The notes under the pieces: generated by a model
The model's database searches: none
What the model was told of the DNA's origin: nothing
The model's input: the letters and a program-made list of their open reading frames with translations, nothing else
NCBI GenBank assembly: GCA_963813415.1
Contig: CAWEYW010000011.1
Coordinates: forward strand, 248,001 to 312,000
From: CAIWHR01 sp963813415
GTDB taxonomy: Bacteria; Pseudomonadota; Gammaproteobacteria; Burkholderiales; Casimicrobiaceae
Length of the DNA stretch: 64,000 nt
Direction of reading: 5' to 3'
Shown: positions 53,014-61,934 of the stretch, in pieces
Layout: each line of letters starts with the position of its first letter
Numbering within the stretch: position 1 is the first letter of the stretch
Made by a program: the position numbers and the translations under genes

Positions 53014-53859
53014 TCACGTCTCGCGCGCATCGACGCGGAAGCTCGCGCCCGCGTCCTGCGCGAGCGCCTGGGTGAGCCACGGCATGATGCCGCGCATCTG
53101 CTCGGAGAACTGCCACGGCGGGTTGACGATGAACATGCCGCTGCCGTGAAGACCCAGCCCTTCGGGCGACGGCGTCTTGACCTGCAGTGCGATGTCCACC
53201 CAGTCGGCGGCCGCCGCGCGGCGGAGCGCGTCGGGCAGGCGCACGGCTTCGCGACGCTGAAGCAGCGGATACCACACGGCATATGTTCCGGTCGCGAACC
53301 TCTGCATCCCCTCGCGCAGCGCCGCCACCACGGCCCGGTAGTCCGAGACGAGCTCGTACGACGGATCGATGAGCACGAGCCCGCGGCGGGATGGCGGCGG
53401 CAGCACCGCCTTCAGGCCGGCGAATCCATCCCCCGCAGTCACGGTCGCGCGCCGACCCGCCTGCGCAAACTGCGCGGTGAGAATCCGTCCCTCGGTGCTG
53501 TGCAGCTCGAACAGCCGCAGACGATCCTGCGGTCGCAGCAGTTGCAGCGCGATCCAGGGTGAGCCAGGATACTGCCGCAGCACACCGTCCGGATTCGCGG
53601 CGCGAACCTGATCGACGTAATCGGCCACGAGGTCCGGCAGATCGTCGCGGTCCCAAAGCAGCGCGATCCCGTTGCGGAACTCGGCGTTGCGCCTGGCGAA
53701 GCCTTCCTCGAGCGAATACATTCCCGCGCCGGCATGCGTATCGATCACGACGAACGGCTTGTCCTTGCGGGCGAGCAGACGCACCAGCGCAACGAGCGCG
53801 ATGTGCTTCAGCACGTCGGCATGGTTGCCGGCATGAAAGCCGTGGCGATAGCTCAGCAT
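53014..53859 (-). CDS. rlmJ: 23S rRNA (adenine-2030-N6)-methyltransferase
   Basis: A 281-residue SAM-dependent enzyme that methylates A2030 of 23S rRNA. The N-terminus LSYRHGFHAGNHADVLKHIAL is the RlmJ hallmark, and the catalytic DPSYE (LVLIDPSYEL) replaces the general DPPY motif. The ATG at 53859 restores the known N-terminus; the longer frame upstream is discarded. It is convergent with arsC, 23 bp between stops. Confidence 0.94.
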   Translation of the reverse strand: MLSYRHGFHAGNHADVLKHIALVALVRLLARKDKPFVVIDTHAGAGMYSLEEGFARRNAEFRNGIALLWDRDDLPDLVADYVDQVRAANPDGVLRQYPGSPWIALQLLRPQDRLRLFELHSTEGRILTAQFAQAGRRATVTAGDGFAGLKAVLPPPSRRGLVLIDPSYELVSDYRAVVAALREGMQRFATGTYAVWYPLLQRREAVRLPDALRRAAAADWVDIALQVKTPSPEGLGLHGSGMFIVNPPWQFSEQMRGIMPWLTQALAQDAGASFRVDARET

Positions 53860-53996
53860 GGCAGGCGGAATTGCGGGGGTGGGGGGAAGCGTCTCCACCA
53901 ATCCATGAGGCAACGCCGGAGCGCTGGCGGTGCGGCCGAGGGTTCAGCCCGCGACGCCCCAGTGTCGTGTGCGGTGACGATCACGCGCCGCCGTGA

Positions 53997-54368
53997 TTAC
54001 AGCTCGGTGTATTTGCGTGCGCTGCCGCGGACGCGATCGGCGGGATAGCGCTCTTCGTTGCGCGCCATCTTGGCGGTCACCGCTGCCAGGAGATCGACAT
54101 CGAGCTTATCCGCAAGACGCACGAGGTATGCGAGCACGTCGGCGAGCTCCGCCGCGACGTTCGCTTTGTCCTGCGGTGCAAGGCGGGCGCTTTGCTCTTC
54201 GGTGAGCCATTGGAAATGCTCGACCACCTCGGCGGCCTCCCCGACCAGTGCCATGGCGAGGTTCTTGGGCGAATGGAACTGGTCCCAGTCCCGCGCGGCC
54301 GCGAACTCGCGCAGGCGGTCGCGCAGCTCCACGAGATCGCGCACCGGCTTAGCCGAGGGGGATGGCAT
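53997..54368 (-). CDS. MazG-like dNTP pyrophosphohydrolase
   Basis: A 123-residue all-alpha NTP pyrophosphatase of the MazG/DCTPP1 (RS21-C6) type, which hydrolyses dCTP-like nucleotides. The magnesium-binding pattern is GEAAEVVEHFQW and ELADVLAYLVRLAD. The ATG at 54368 is chosen because conserved sequence starts soon after. It stands alone between rlmJ and the DUF190 gene on the same strand. Confidence 0.88.
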   Translation of the reverse strand: MPSPSAKPVRDLVELRDRLREFAAARDWDQFHSPKNLAMALVGEAAEVVEHFQWLTEEQSARLAPQDKANVAAELADVLAYLVRLADKLDVDLLAAVTAKMARNEERYPADRVRGSARKYTEL

Positions 54369-54565
54369 ACGTCGTCCAGAGAGTGAATCGGCACTGCATT
54401 CTACAGACCGCCCGGCCGGAGCCGGTGACGCCACGATCGTCGGTTGCACGCGTGGCTCTCTGTCGGTCTCGCCTTGACCGGCACACGGTCGACGTTCGGT
54501 GCTGTAGCCCTGTGTACGTCGGCAGTTCCCGGCCGCTGCTCGGTGCGTCGATCTTCCGTCCGCCT

Positions 54566-54928
54566 TCAGCGGTTGCCCGTCGCGGTCGCCGCAGGTGGCG
54601 GCACAACGCCGGATTCATCGAGCAGAATGACTTCGGTGGCCGTGCGCGTGCAGAAGCAGTGAATCCTTTCCGCGCTGACCACGGCGAGCATCCGGTCCGC
54701 CTCCTCGGGCGTGACGATGAATTCCACCAGCACTGGAAGGACCTCGGGCAGCTCGAAAAAGCGCTGCTCATGGATCACGCCGTGGCGACCGTAACCCGCG
54801 GCCGCAAAGAACGCCGAGCCGCCGTGAATGCCCAGCTCCTTGGCGCGTTCGAGCAGCCATTCGAACAGCAGCACCTTGCCGTGCTTGCGCGGTTGATGGA
54901 CATAGAAACGCAGGGCGACAGCGTTCAT
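54566..54928 (-). CDS. DUF190-family protein
   Basis: A 120-residue small protein of the DUF190 family, which has a PII-like ferredoxin fold. Conserved features are LRFYVHQPRKHGKVLLFEWLLERAKELGIHGGSAF in two parts and YGRHGVIHE. Family members often accompany the fluoride exporter CrcB; none is adjacent here. The tail is Pro/Ala-rich. A REPIN-like hairpin starts 12 bp upstream of the start codon, so it lies in or next to the promoter or 5' leader. Confidence 0.85.
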   Translation of the reverse strand: MNAVALRFYVHQPRKHGKVLLFEWLLERAKELGIHGGSAFFAAAGYGRHGVIHEQRFFELPEVLPVLVEFIVTPEEADRMLAVVSAERIHCFCTRTATEVILLDESGVVPPPAATATGNR

Positions 54929-54939
54929 GGCGAACCTCC

Positions 54940-54989
54940 TAATGGGGTCAGGTTACGTTATCAATCGATAAAGTAACCTGACCCCATTA
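54940..54989. repeat. REPIN-like long palindrome
   Basis: A 17-bp perfect inverted repeat (TAATGGGGTCAGGTTAC and its complement) encloses a second one (TTATC-AATC-GATAA), giving a 50-base hairpin with one mismatch. The GGGGTCAGGTTAC arms resemble REP units moved by RAYT (TnpA-REP) transposases. No RAYT gene is in this window. It separates the divergent DUF190 and methyltransferase genes. Confidence 0.85.
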
Positions 54990-55057
54990 TGTATCCGCGG
55001 AACCGCGCAGTGTCGCCGATATAATCGCGCGCTTACCCTCACACCGCCGGGAATCCC

Positions 55058-55696
55058 ATGCACGACGACCGCAATGCCGCGGCGCATGACGCCGAACTCG
55101 ATCGCTGGAATACGCGCTTCGCTGCCAGCGAGTACGTGTTCGGGAAGGAACCGAACGCGTTTCTCGCGCGCCAGCAGCCGCTGTTGCGGCCGGGCATGTC
55201 GGCCTTGTGCGTCGCCGATGGACAGGGTCGCAACAGCGTGTGGCTCGCGCGGCAGGGATTGCGCGTCACCGCATTCGATTTTTCTCCCGTCGGCATCGAC
55301 AAGGCACGCGCTCTTGCGCGAGACGCCGGGGTCGCCATCGATTACCGTCTCGCCGATGCCACGGAATGGGACTGGGACGCCGCCACCTATGACGCGGTGG
55401 TGGCGATCTTCGTACAGTTCGCCGGGCCGCGCCTGCGCGACCGGATGTTCGCGGGGATGGTGCGCGCGCTCGCCCCGGGCGGGCTGCTGATCCTGCAGGG
55501 CTATGGGCCGAGGCAGCTCGAATACGGCACGGGCGGGCCGAAGAACATCGAAAACCTGTACACGGAAGCGCTCCTGCGCGAGAGCTTCGCTACACTCGAA
55601 ATCCTGCACTTCGCTGCGCACGACGATCGGATGAACGAGGGTCCGGGACACGAAGGCATGTCGGCGCTCCTGGACATGGTGGCGCGCAAGCCCTGA
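55058..55696 (+). CDS. TehB-like class I SAM methyltransferase
   Basis: A 212-residue soluble methyltransferase. The segment CVADGQGRNSVWLARQG is the SAM loop, followed by FDFSPVGIDKA. The N-terminal RWNTRFAASEYVFGKEPNAFL is typical of the TehB-like and thiol methyltransferase group. The substrate is unknown; tellurite or thiol detoxification is possible. It is divergent from the DUF190 gene across the REPIN-like palindrome. Confidence 0.85.
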   Translation: MHDDRNAAAHDAELDRWNTRFAASEYVFGKEPNAFLARQQPLLRPGMSALCVADGQGRNSVWLARQGLRVTAFDFSPVGIDKARALARDAGVAIDYRLADATEWDWDAATYDAVVAIFVQFAGPRLRDRMFAGMVRALAPGGLLILQGYGPRQLEYGTGGPKNIENLYTEALLRESFATLEILHFAAHDDRMNEGPGHEGMSALLDMVARKP

Positions 55697-55854
55697 CGTC
55701 GGCGGACGCCAGCAGGCCGAGTTCTCGACCCGCTTCGCCTAGTAGCGGGCATCGGCCGGCTTGTCGCCCGTCGCCCTTGGGCCAGTCCTTCCCCTTGTCG
55801 GCGAAATGATCGGCACGCGGCAGGGCTGAAGCCTGACCTGCAGGTCCGGAATCC

Positions 55855-56061
55855 CTACGCCGGAGCGACCCCGAACCGCCGCAGGACGATCTCCAGCGGA
55901 CAGAAGCCCGTGAAGCCGCTCTGGAAGAGGTTCGCCCCCACGAACGCCGTGAACCACAACCAGTTCGCATTGACGAAGAACGGGCTGGCAGGCGCGCCGA
56001 GCGCGAGCGACAGCAGGATGAATGCACCGGCGAAGATGCGGACCATGCGGTTGGTGTTCAT
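55855..56061 (-). CDS. DUF2892-family membrane protein (operon end)
   Basis: A 68-residue two-helix inner-membrane protein of the DUF2892 family (MVRIFAGAFILLSLALG and WFTAFVGANLFQSGFTGFCPL). The conserved G-CPL (FTGFCPLEIVLRRFG) is the family mark and is also found fused to rhodanese in YgaP, tying the family to sulfur metabolism. It starts 11 bp after the RND pump stop and closes an operon that opens with a second DUF2892 gene at 60364-60555. Confidence 0.85.
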   Translation of the reverse strand: MNTNRMVRIFAGAFILLSLALGAPASPFFVNANWLWFTAFVGANLFQSGFTGFCPLEIVLRRFGVAPA

Positions 56062-56072
56062 CGTCGTTCCTT

Positions 56073-59000
56073 TCAGGCAAAGCGCCGTCGGTTGACGGCG
56101 AAATAGAGGACCGGGATCACCACCAGCGTCAGAAGCGTCGACACCAGGATGCCGAACACGAGCGAGATCGCGAGCCCATTGAAGATCGGGTCATCGAGGA
56201 TGAAGAGCGCGCCGAGCATCGCGGCCAGCCCCGTGAGCGCGATCGGCTTCGCGCGTGCCGCCGCCGCATCGATGATCGCCTGCGCGAACGGCACGCCGCG
56301 GTCGAGCTGCATCTGGGCGAAGTCGACGAGCAGGATGGAGTTGCGCACGATGATGCCGGCGAGAGCGATCATGCCGATCATCGACGTTGCGGTGAATGGC
56401 TGGCCGAGCAGCGCATGGCCCGGCATGACGCCGATGATCGTGAGCGGGATCGGCGCCATGATCACCAGCGGCGTGACATACGAGCCGAACTGGGCGACGA
56501 CCAGCAGGTAGATCAGCACGAGTCCCACCGCGTACGCGATGCCCATGTCGCGGAACGTCTCGTACGTCACCTGCCACTCGCCATCCCACTTGAAGGCATA
56601 GGCTCGATACGGGTCCGACGGCGGACTGACGAAGTGCTCGCGCAGCGGAAGGCCATGCGGCACAGCGGCCTGCAGGATGGGGTTGCGCGCCTGGAACATG
56701 CCGTACAGCGGACTGTCGGCGCCTCCGGCGACATCGCCGATGACGTACGTGACGGGCAGCAAGTCCTTGCGATAGCGCGTCAGCTCGCGCGTCGTCGACT
56801 GTGCGCTCACCAGCTCGGCGAGCGGGATGCCTTCACCGGCAGCGTTGCGCACCGTCATGGCGAGCACGCTCTCCAGCTGGCCGTGCTGCTCGGCCGGAAT
56901 GGTCAGGCGCACCGGTACCGCGTACTTCGCCTGACCGTCATGAATCATGGTCACGTCGTCGCCGGACAGCGCAGTGCGGATCGCGGCGACCACGTCGGCA
57001 ACCGGCACGCCGGCGCGGGCCGCCTTCTGCTGATCGACATGCACCAGCAGCCGCTCGGCGCTGTCTTCGATGGAGTCGTCGAGACCCACCACGTACGGCG
57101 TATGGCCCAGCACGCTGCGAATGCTTTTCGCGACCTGGTGGCGGCCGTCCTCGTCCGGCCCGTACACCTCGGCGACGAGGGGCGACAGCACCGGTGGCCC
57201 GGGCGGCACCTCGACCACCTTCACCTTGGCGCCGTGACGCTGCCCGACCGCTTCGAGGTCCGCGCGGACTGCCAGCGCAATCTCGTGGCTGCTGCGCGAA
57301 CGATGGTGGCGATCGACCAGATTCACCTGGAGGTCGCCCTGCTCGGGCCGCTGCCGCAGCGCGTACTGGCGCACCAGCCCATTGAAGTTGATCGGTGACG
57401 CGGCCCCTGCGTACGCCTGGTAATTCAGCACCTCGGGCACGGTGGCAACCCGCGCGCCCAGATCGGCCAGCGCCGCCGCCGTCGCCTCGAGCGGCGAGCC
57501 GCTGGGCAAATCGACGATCACCTGGAACTCGCTCTTGTTGTCGAACGGGAGCATCTTCAGGACGACGAGTTGCACTGCGGCAAGACTCACCGAAGCGAGG
57601 ATTGCCACGGCAATGCCCAACCCGAGCAGCCGCCGTCGACGCGCGCCGCGCCGCTCGTCGACAAAGGGGGTGAGCAGCTTGCGGAAGGCACGCGGAAGCA
57701 GGCGGTCGAGCCGTGACGGCTCCTTGGGCATGTGGTGCGCTGGCGGCGCGAGCTTCAAGGCAAGCCACGGCGTGATGATGAACGCCACGGCGAGCGAGAT
57801 CAGCATGCCCATGCTGGCATTGATCGGGATGGGGCTCATGTACGGGCCCATGAGACCGGACACGAAAGCCATCGGCAGCAACGCCGCAATCACCGTGAAT
57901 GTGGCGAGGATCGTGGGACCGCCAACTTCGTCGACAGCCCTGGGAATGAGACCGACCAGCGGCGCATCGGGCTCGAGCTCGCGATGCCGATGGATGTTCT
58001 CGGCGACCACGATGGCGTCGTCGACGAGGATGCCGATGGAAAAGATCAGCGCGAACAGGCTGACGCGATTGAGCGTGAAACCCCACGCCCACGAGGCGAA
58101 CAGGGTCGCCGCGAGAGTCACGAGGACCGCGGTGCCGACCACCACCGCTTCGCGCCGGCCCAGCGTGACGAAGACGAGGGCGACCACCGATGCCGTCGCG
58201 AACAGCAGCTTGGTGATCAGGAGCTTGGCCTTGTCATCCGCAGTCTGGCCGTAATCGCGCGTGACACTCGTTTCGACGTCCGGCGGAATGACCACATTGC
58301 GCAGCTCGTCCAGGCGGGTGCGCAGGGCGCGCGCCACCTGCACCGCGTTCTCTCCCGGCTTCTTGGTGACCTGCACCGTCACGGCGGGCGCGAACGCGGC
58401 AGCACGGGCCGGCGTCGCAGCGCGATCCTGGCTCGTCGCTGCGCCCTGCGCCATCCAGACGTAGCGCTCCGGAGGGGGCGGGCCGTCCACCACTGTCGCG
58501 ACGTCGGACACGTACACCGGGAGGCCACGCGACGTGCCGACCACGAGGTCGCGCACGTCCTGGGCGCTTTGCAGGAAAGCGCCCGTCTCGACCAGCACCG
58601 TCGTGTTCTCGCGCACGAGATCCCCGGCCGGTGCGGCGGCGTTCGCGGACTGCAACGCCTGCCGGAGGTCGGCGGCGGCCAGGCCATACGCGCTCAGCTT
58701 GTCGACATCGAGCAGCACCTGCACGACGCGTCCGGGCGCACCGATGGTGCTCACCTCGCGCGTGCCCGGCACGCGTTTCAGCTCCACCTCGACGGCGTGG
58801 GCGACCTTCTCCAAATCCGCGGCCGTGCGCGATGGATCGCGCGACCAGAAGGTGACGGCGACGATCGGCACGTCGTCGATGCCCTGCGGCTTCACCAGCG
58901 GCTCGCCCACGCCGAGGTCGCGCGGCAGCCAGTCACGATGCGAGAGGATGGTGTCGTGCAGCCGCACCACGGCTTCGGTGCGCGACACGCCCACCTTGAA

Positions 59001-59303
59001 CTCCACGTTGATCAGCGCCTGGCCCGGCCGCGACACCGACCACACGTGCTCGAGGCCGTTCATCTGCGCCAGGACCTGCTCGGCGGGAATCGCGACGAGG
59101 GCTTCGACGTCCGCCACCGATGCGCCGGGAAACGGCACCATCACGCTCGCCATGGTGACGTTGATCTGCGGCTCTTCCTCGCGCGGGGTGACCACGATGG
59201 CGAACAGGCCGCCGAGCAGCAAGACCAGCGCAATGAGTGGCGTGAGCCGCGACTCCACGAACGCCGCGGCGATGCGGCCCGAGATGCCCAGTGGCGCCGT
59301 CAT
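56073..59303 (-). CDS. RND-family efflux permease (AcrB-like)
   Basis: A 1076-residue RND transporter with two six-helix halves and large periplasmic loops. The transmembrane proton-relay pair is Asp-Asp in ILVDDAIVVAEN (about residues 425-436), the HAE-type arrangement rather than the heavy-metal type. The N-terminus contains TPREEEPQINVTMASV, typical of the branch with an EEEPQ motif found in many proteobacterial pumps of unknown substrate. It overlaps the adaptor gene by four bases and is followed by a DUF2892 gene. No outer-membrane TolC-type gene is in the operon. Confidence 0.93.
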   Translation of the reverse strand: MTAPLGISGRIAAAFVESRLTPLIALVLLLGGLFAIVVTPREEEPQINVTMASVMVPFPGASVADVEALVAIPAEQVLAQMNGLEHVWSVSRPGQALINVEFKVGVSRTEAVVRLHDTILSHRDWLPRDLGVGEPLVKPQGIDDVPIVAVTFWSRDPSRTAADLEKVAHAVEVELKRVPGTREVSTIGAPGRVVQVLLDVDKLSAYGLAAADLRQALQSANAAAPAGDLVRENTTVLVETGAFLQSAQDVRDLVVGTSRGLPVYVSDVATVVDGPPPPERYVWMAQGAATSQDRAATPARAAAFAPAVTVQVTKKPGENAVQVARALRTRLDELRNVVIPPDVETSVTRDYGQTADDKAKLLITKLLFATASVVALVFVTLGRREAVVVGTAVLVTLAATLFASWAWGFTLNRVSLFALIFSIGILVDDAIVVAENIHRHRELEPDAPLVGLIPRAVDEVGGPTILATFTVIAALLPMAFVSGLMGPYMSPIPINASMGMLISLAVAFIITPWLALKLAPPAHHMPKEPSRLDRLLPRAFRKLLTPFVDERRGARRRRLLGLGIAVAILASVSLAAVQLVVLKMLPFDNKSEFQVIVDLPSGSPLEATAAALADLGARVATVPEVLNYQAYAGAASPINFNGLVRQYALRQRPEQGDLQVNLVDRHHRSRSSHEIALAVRADLEAVGQRHGAKVKVVEVPPGPPVLSPLVAEVYGPDEDGRHQVAKSIRSVLGHTPYVVGLDDSIEDSAERLLVHVDQQKAARAGVPVADVVAAIRTALSGDDVTMIHDGQAKYAVPVRLTIPAEQHGQLESVLAMTVRNAAGEGIPLAELVSAQSTTRELTRYRKDLLPVTYVIGDVAGGADSPLYGMFQARNPILQAAVPHGLPLREHFVSPPSDPYRAYAFKWDGEWQVTYETFRDMGIAYAVGLVLIYLLVVAQFGSYVTPLVIMAPIPLTIIGVMPGHALLGQPFTATSMIGMIALAGIIVRNSILLVDFAQMQLDRGVPFAQAIIDAAAARAKPIALTGLAAMLGALFILDDPIFNGLAISLVFGILVSTLLTLVVIPVLYFAVNRRRFA

Positions 59304-60367
59304 GGGCGGGACGCCGGCACGGTCCCTGCCCGCAACGGCTCGAGTGCAACACGCTCGCCGGTCCGTACTCCCGCAAGCACCTGCACGACGGTCGCGCCCG
59401 CGGCATCCGTGAATGACTCGCCGATACGCACCTGCCGCAGCATCGGTCGTTGTTGCGCGTCCACGACGTACACCGCCGACAGCTCGCCCCGGCGCACGAT
59501 CGCCTTGGCGGGAACCGCAAGGGCGTGCACCGATCCGGTGGCGAAACGCGCCCGCGCGTAGTGCCCGGGCAGCAACCCTTCCACCGGCGGCAGGTCGAGG
59601 CGCACCTGGACGGTGTGGGTGCGCGTGTCCGCGAGCGGCACCACGACGGCGCGCCGCGACGTGACGACCTGCTCGAGCGCCGGCAGTTCGACGGGAACGG
59701 CTTGCTGCAAACGCACCTTGGCAAACGTCGATTGCGGCAGTGTCGCCGTGACGCGAAGCTCGGCAGGATCGAACACGGTCATCAGCGTCTTGCCGGGTGT
59801 CGCCATGTCGCCGGCCTGCGCCTCGGTCGTACCGACCACGCCCGCATAGGGCGCGGTCAGAACGGTGTAGGAGCGGCTGGTGACAGCCTGCCCGGCATTG
59901 GCGCGCGCCGTCGCGACCTGCGCCAGCGCGGCCTTGTACTCCGCTTCGGACTGGTCGACCGCAGCCTGGCTCACGAACCCTTTGCCGAGCAGTTCGCGAT
60001 TGCGCTCATGACGACGGCGCGCGTTGGCGAGGTTCGCTTCCGCTTCGGCGACCTGGCTGGCGCTGGCCGCGACTGCCTGCTCGGCAATGCGTGGATCGAT
60101 CGTGGCGAGGACCTGGCCCGCGCGCACGCGGTCACCCGCCTTGACCGGAAGGGAAACGATCACCCCCGACACTTGCGAGGCAATGGCGGATTGCCGCACC
60201 GCTTCGACCACGCCTTCGGCGGCATACGACTGCGTCCAGTCGCGCTCGACGACTTCGGCAACCCCGCCGATGCCCGCATCTGCACCCGCCTGCGCCGCGG
60301 CGCACCAGGTGAACAAGGCGAGCGCCAGGGCCGATCGCCATCCGTTGCGCGCTGCAGGCCGGGTCAT
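59300..60367 (-). CDS. RND efflux periplasmic adaptor (membrane fusion protein)
   Basis: A 355-residue adaptor linking the RND pump to an outer-membrane channel. It has an N-terminal signal sequence (SALALALFTWCAAAQAGA), lipoyl half-motifs (IVSLPVKAGDRVRAGQVLATID and LTAPYAGVVGTTEAQAGDMATPG), an alpha-hairpin (AEANLANARRRHERNRELLGKG) and beta-barrel domains. Its start codon overlaps the stop of the upstream DUF2892 gene by four bases, and its stop overlaps the pump gene by four, so all are translationally coupled. Confidence 0.92.
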   Translation of the reverse strand: MTRPAARNGWRSALALALFTWCAAAQAGADAGIGGVAEVVERDWTQSYAAEGVVEAVRQSAIASQVSGVIVSLPVKAGDRVRAGQVLATIDPRIAEQAVAASASQVAEAEANLANARRRHERNRELLGKGFVSQAAVDQSEAEYKAALAQVATARANAGQAVTSRSYTVLTAPYAGVVGTTEAQAGDMATPGKTLMTVFDPAELRVTATLPQSTFAKVRLQQAVPVELPALEQVVTSRRAVVVPLADTRTHTVQVRLDLPPVEGLLPGHYARARFATGSVHALAVPAKAIVRRGELSAVYVVDAQQRPMLRQVRIGESFTDAAGATVVQVLAGVRTGERVALEPLRAGTVPASRP

Positions 60368-60555
60368 CGTCGACAGGTCGAGAAACCGAATGGCGCGTAA
60401 AGCGGGCACCAGCCGCCGGCGGCTGTCAGAAGTGGCACCAGCCCGACGAGTCCCCACCACCGCGCGGACCCATCGAGAACGAACAGCAGTGAGAGCAGTG
60501 CGATGCCCGCGATGGCGCGCAGCGCCCTGTCGGCGGTCCCCATGTTCCTGGTCAT
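60364..60555 (-). CDS. DUF2892-family membrane protein (operon start)
   Basis: A 63-residue two-helix membrane protein of the DUF2892 family (DRALRAIAGIALLSLLFVLDG and LVGLVPLLTAAGGWCPLYAPFG) with the family G-CPLY motif. It is the first gene of the RND operon, and the adaptor follows with a four-base overlap. The ATG at 60555 has GAGG seven bases upstream. A Crp-type operator lies 56 bp upstream. A second DUF2892 gene ends the same operon. Confidence 0.85.
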   Translation of the reverse strand: MTRNMGTADRALRAIAGIALLSLLFVLDGSARWWGLVGLVPLLTAAGGWCPLYAPFGFSTCRR

Positions 60556-60610
60556 TCGGCGTCCTCGTGGTGAGCAGGAGTCCAATGTAATGTCCGGCCG
60601 CCGGGGAATC

Positions 60611-60626
60611 TGTGATCTTTGTCACG
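60611..60626. promoter_or_regulatory. Crp-type operator between DUF2892 and Crp-family genes
   Basis: TGTGA-TCTTTG-TCACG, nine of ten bases of the TGTGA-N6-TCACA palindrome. It lies in the 138-bp gap between the divergent operon and its likely regulator, so it could serve both directions. It shares its half-sites with sites at 45444 and 61935. Confidence 0.6.
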
Positions 60627-60693
60627 CACGGCATGCCCGGCTGGCCAGGACTGCCATGCCGGCAGCCCCGCGGCGGTCGGCTAGAATGGCCGC

Positions 60694-61386
60694 GTGAGTG
60701 ATACCCGCACGAGCAACGACAGCGACGCAACCCTGGCAGGGCGTATCGCGCGCGCTTTCCCGGCCTTCGCGAACGCCGCGCTTGCGGAGCGCATCGCCGG
60801 GTCAGGGCAGCATCGACGCGTTCCCGCGGGCACCGTCATGTTCAGCCAGCACGCGCCGTGCGGCGGCTTTCCACTGGTGCTGAGCGGCACCGTGCGCGTG
60901 CTGCAGCGGTATCCCAATGGGCGCGAGCTGCAGCTCTACCGTGTACGGCCGGGCGAGTCGTGCCTGCTGTCGGGCAGCTGCCTCCTGTCCGATGCCAACT
61001 ACGACGCGACCGGCATCGCCGAGACCGAGGTGGATCTCGTGGTGCTGCCGCCGCCGGTATTCCACCGGCTGGTCGCGGAAGAGGATGCCTTCCGGCGCCA
61101 CGTATTCGCGAGCTTCGGAACCCGCCTCGCCGAAGTGATGCAGATGGTCGAGGCGGTGGCGTACCAGCGCCTCGACCAGCGGCTGGCGAAGCTGTTGCTC
61201 GACAGCGCCGATGAGCATGGTGCGGTCAAGGTGACGCACCAGGCGCTGGCCGACAGCCTGGGCAGCGTGCGCGAGATGGTGTCGCGGCTCCTCAGCGGCT
61301 TCGAGGACCGGCAGTGGGTCACGCTCGGGCGGGAGCGTGTGACCATCGTGGATCGCGCGGCGCTGGCCGGTCTCGCCGCAGCGTAG
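60694..61386 (+). CDS. Crp/Fnr-family regulator with conserved cysteines
   Basis: A 230-residue Crp-family protein: a cyclic-nucleotide-binding-like beta barrel (about 20-140), a dimer helix, and a helix-turn-helix (THQALADSLGSVREMVSRLLSGFE). It lacks the FNR cluster ligands but has Cys56 plus Cys90 and Cys96 (GESCLLSGSC), spaced to sense thiol-reactive signals such as sulfide, NO or persulfide. It is divergent from the DUF2892-RND operon with a matching operator between, so it probably controls that operon and itself. The start is GTG at 60694. Confidence 0.87.
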   Translation: MSDTRTSNDSDATLAGRIARAFPAFANAALAERIAGSGQHRRVPAGTVMFSQHAPCGGFPLVLSGTVRVLQRYPNGRELQLYRVRPGESCLLSGSCLLSDANYDATGIAETEVDLVVLPPPVFHRLVAEEDAFRRHVFASFGTRLAEVMQMVEAVAYQRLDQRLAKLLLDSADEHGAVKVTHQALADSLGSVREMVSRLLSGFEDRQWVTLGRERVTIVDRAALAGLAAA

Positions 61387-61437
61387 GACTGCCAGCGCGC
61401 AGGCCAGGATCGCGACGGGCGGAACGGCGTTGTTTGC

Positions 61438-61875
61438 CTAACGCAACCAGCCACGCGCCTGCATGCGATCGCACATGAAGGTCATGTCACCCGGCGCGGG
61501 CTGTCCGCGCTCGCCAGCGCGCTGCGCGAGCAGCGTCTGGTGCTCGGTCATGTAGGCCTTGCATTCCTCGAGCGAGCGGAACGAATGCATCGCCGCGCGA
61601 TGCTCCGCGCGTTCTTCGGGGGTCAGCAAGGCATTGGCGCCCGGACCATTGCCGCCCTGCCTGCCGTAACCCCGCCCGTAGCCGCCGGAGCCTGGACCAG
61701 GCCCGCCGTAGCCCGGTCCGACGCCGGGACCGCGTGCACCGTTCCACCCGCAGCCGCCGCCTGCCGTGGCACACGGCGCCCGCGATGCATCCGATGCAGG
61801 CGCGGGCTGCGCTTGCACCCCGAACGCCGTCACCATCAGCAGTGCAATGCCCGCCGCCTTCAGTGTCGTCTTCAT
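61438..61875 (-). CDS. Small periplasmic Gly-rich protein
   Basis: A 145-residue exported protein with a signal peptide (LKAAGIALLMVTAFGVQAQ). The mature part has a Gly/Tyr-rich linker (PGYGGPGPGSGGYGRGYGRQ) and then a helical, charged region (LTPEERAEHRAAMHSFRSLEECKAY) that ends in MCDRMQARGWL. The LTPEER-like helix recalls Spy/CpxP stress chaperones, but the double LTxxQ motif is absent, so I stop at exported protein. GGGAG is five bases before the ATG. A Crp-type operator and an FNR-like box lie 60-115 bp upstream. Confidence 0.72.
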   Translation of the reverse strand: MKTTLKAAGIALLMVTAFGVQAQPAPASDASRAPCATAGGGCGWNGARGPGVGPGYGGPGPGSGGYGRGYGRQGGNGPGANALLTPEERAEHRAAMHSFRSLEECKAYMTEHQTLLAQRAGERGQPAPGDMTFMCDRMQARGWLR

Positions 61876-61934
61876 GTTCGCTCCCGTTGAACCCATGCGT
61901 TGAGTCGAGATTGCACTGGTGCACGCCTTCGCTC

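Noticed and set aside
57732..59561. Plus-strand frame of 609 codons opposite the RND pump and adaptor
   Set aside because: His/Arg/Asp-rich shadow product; the minus strand encodes full pump and adaptor sequences.
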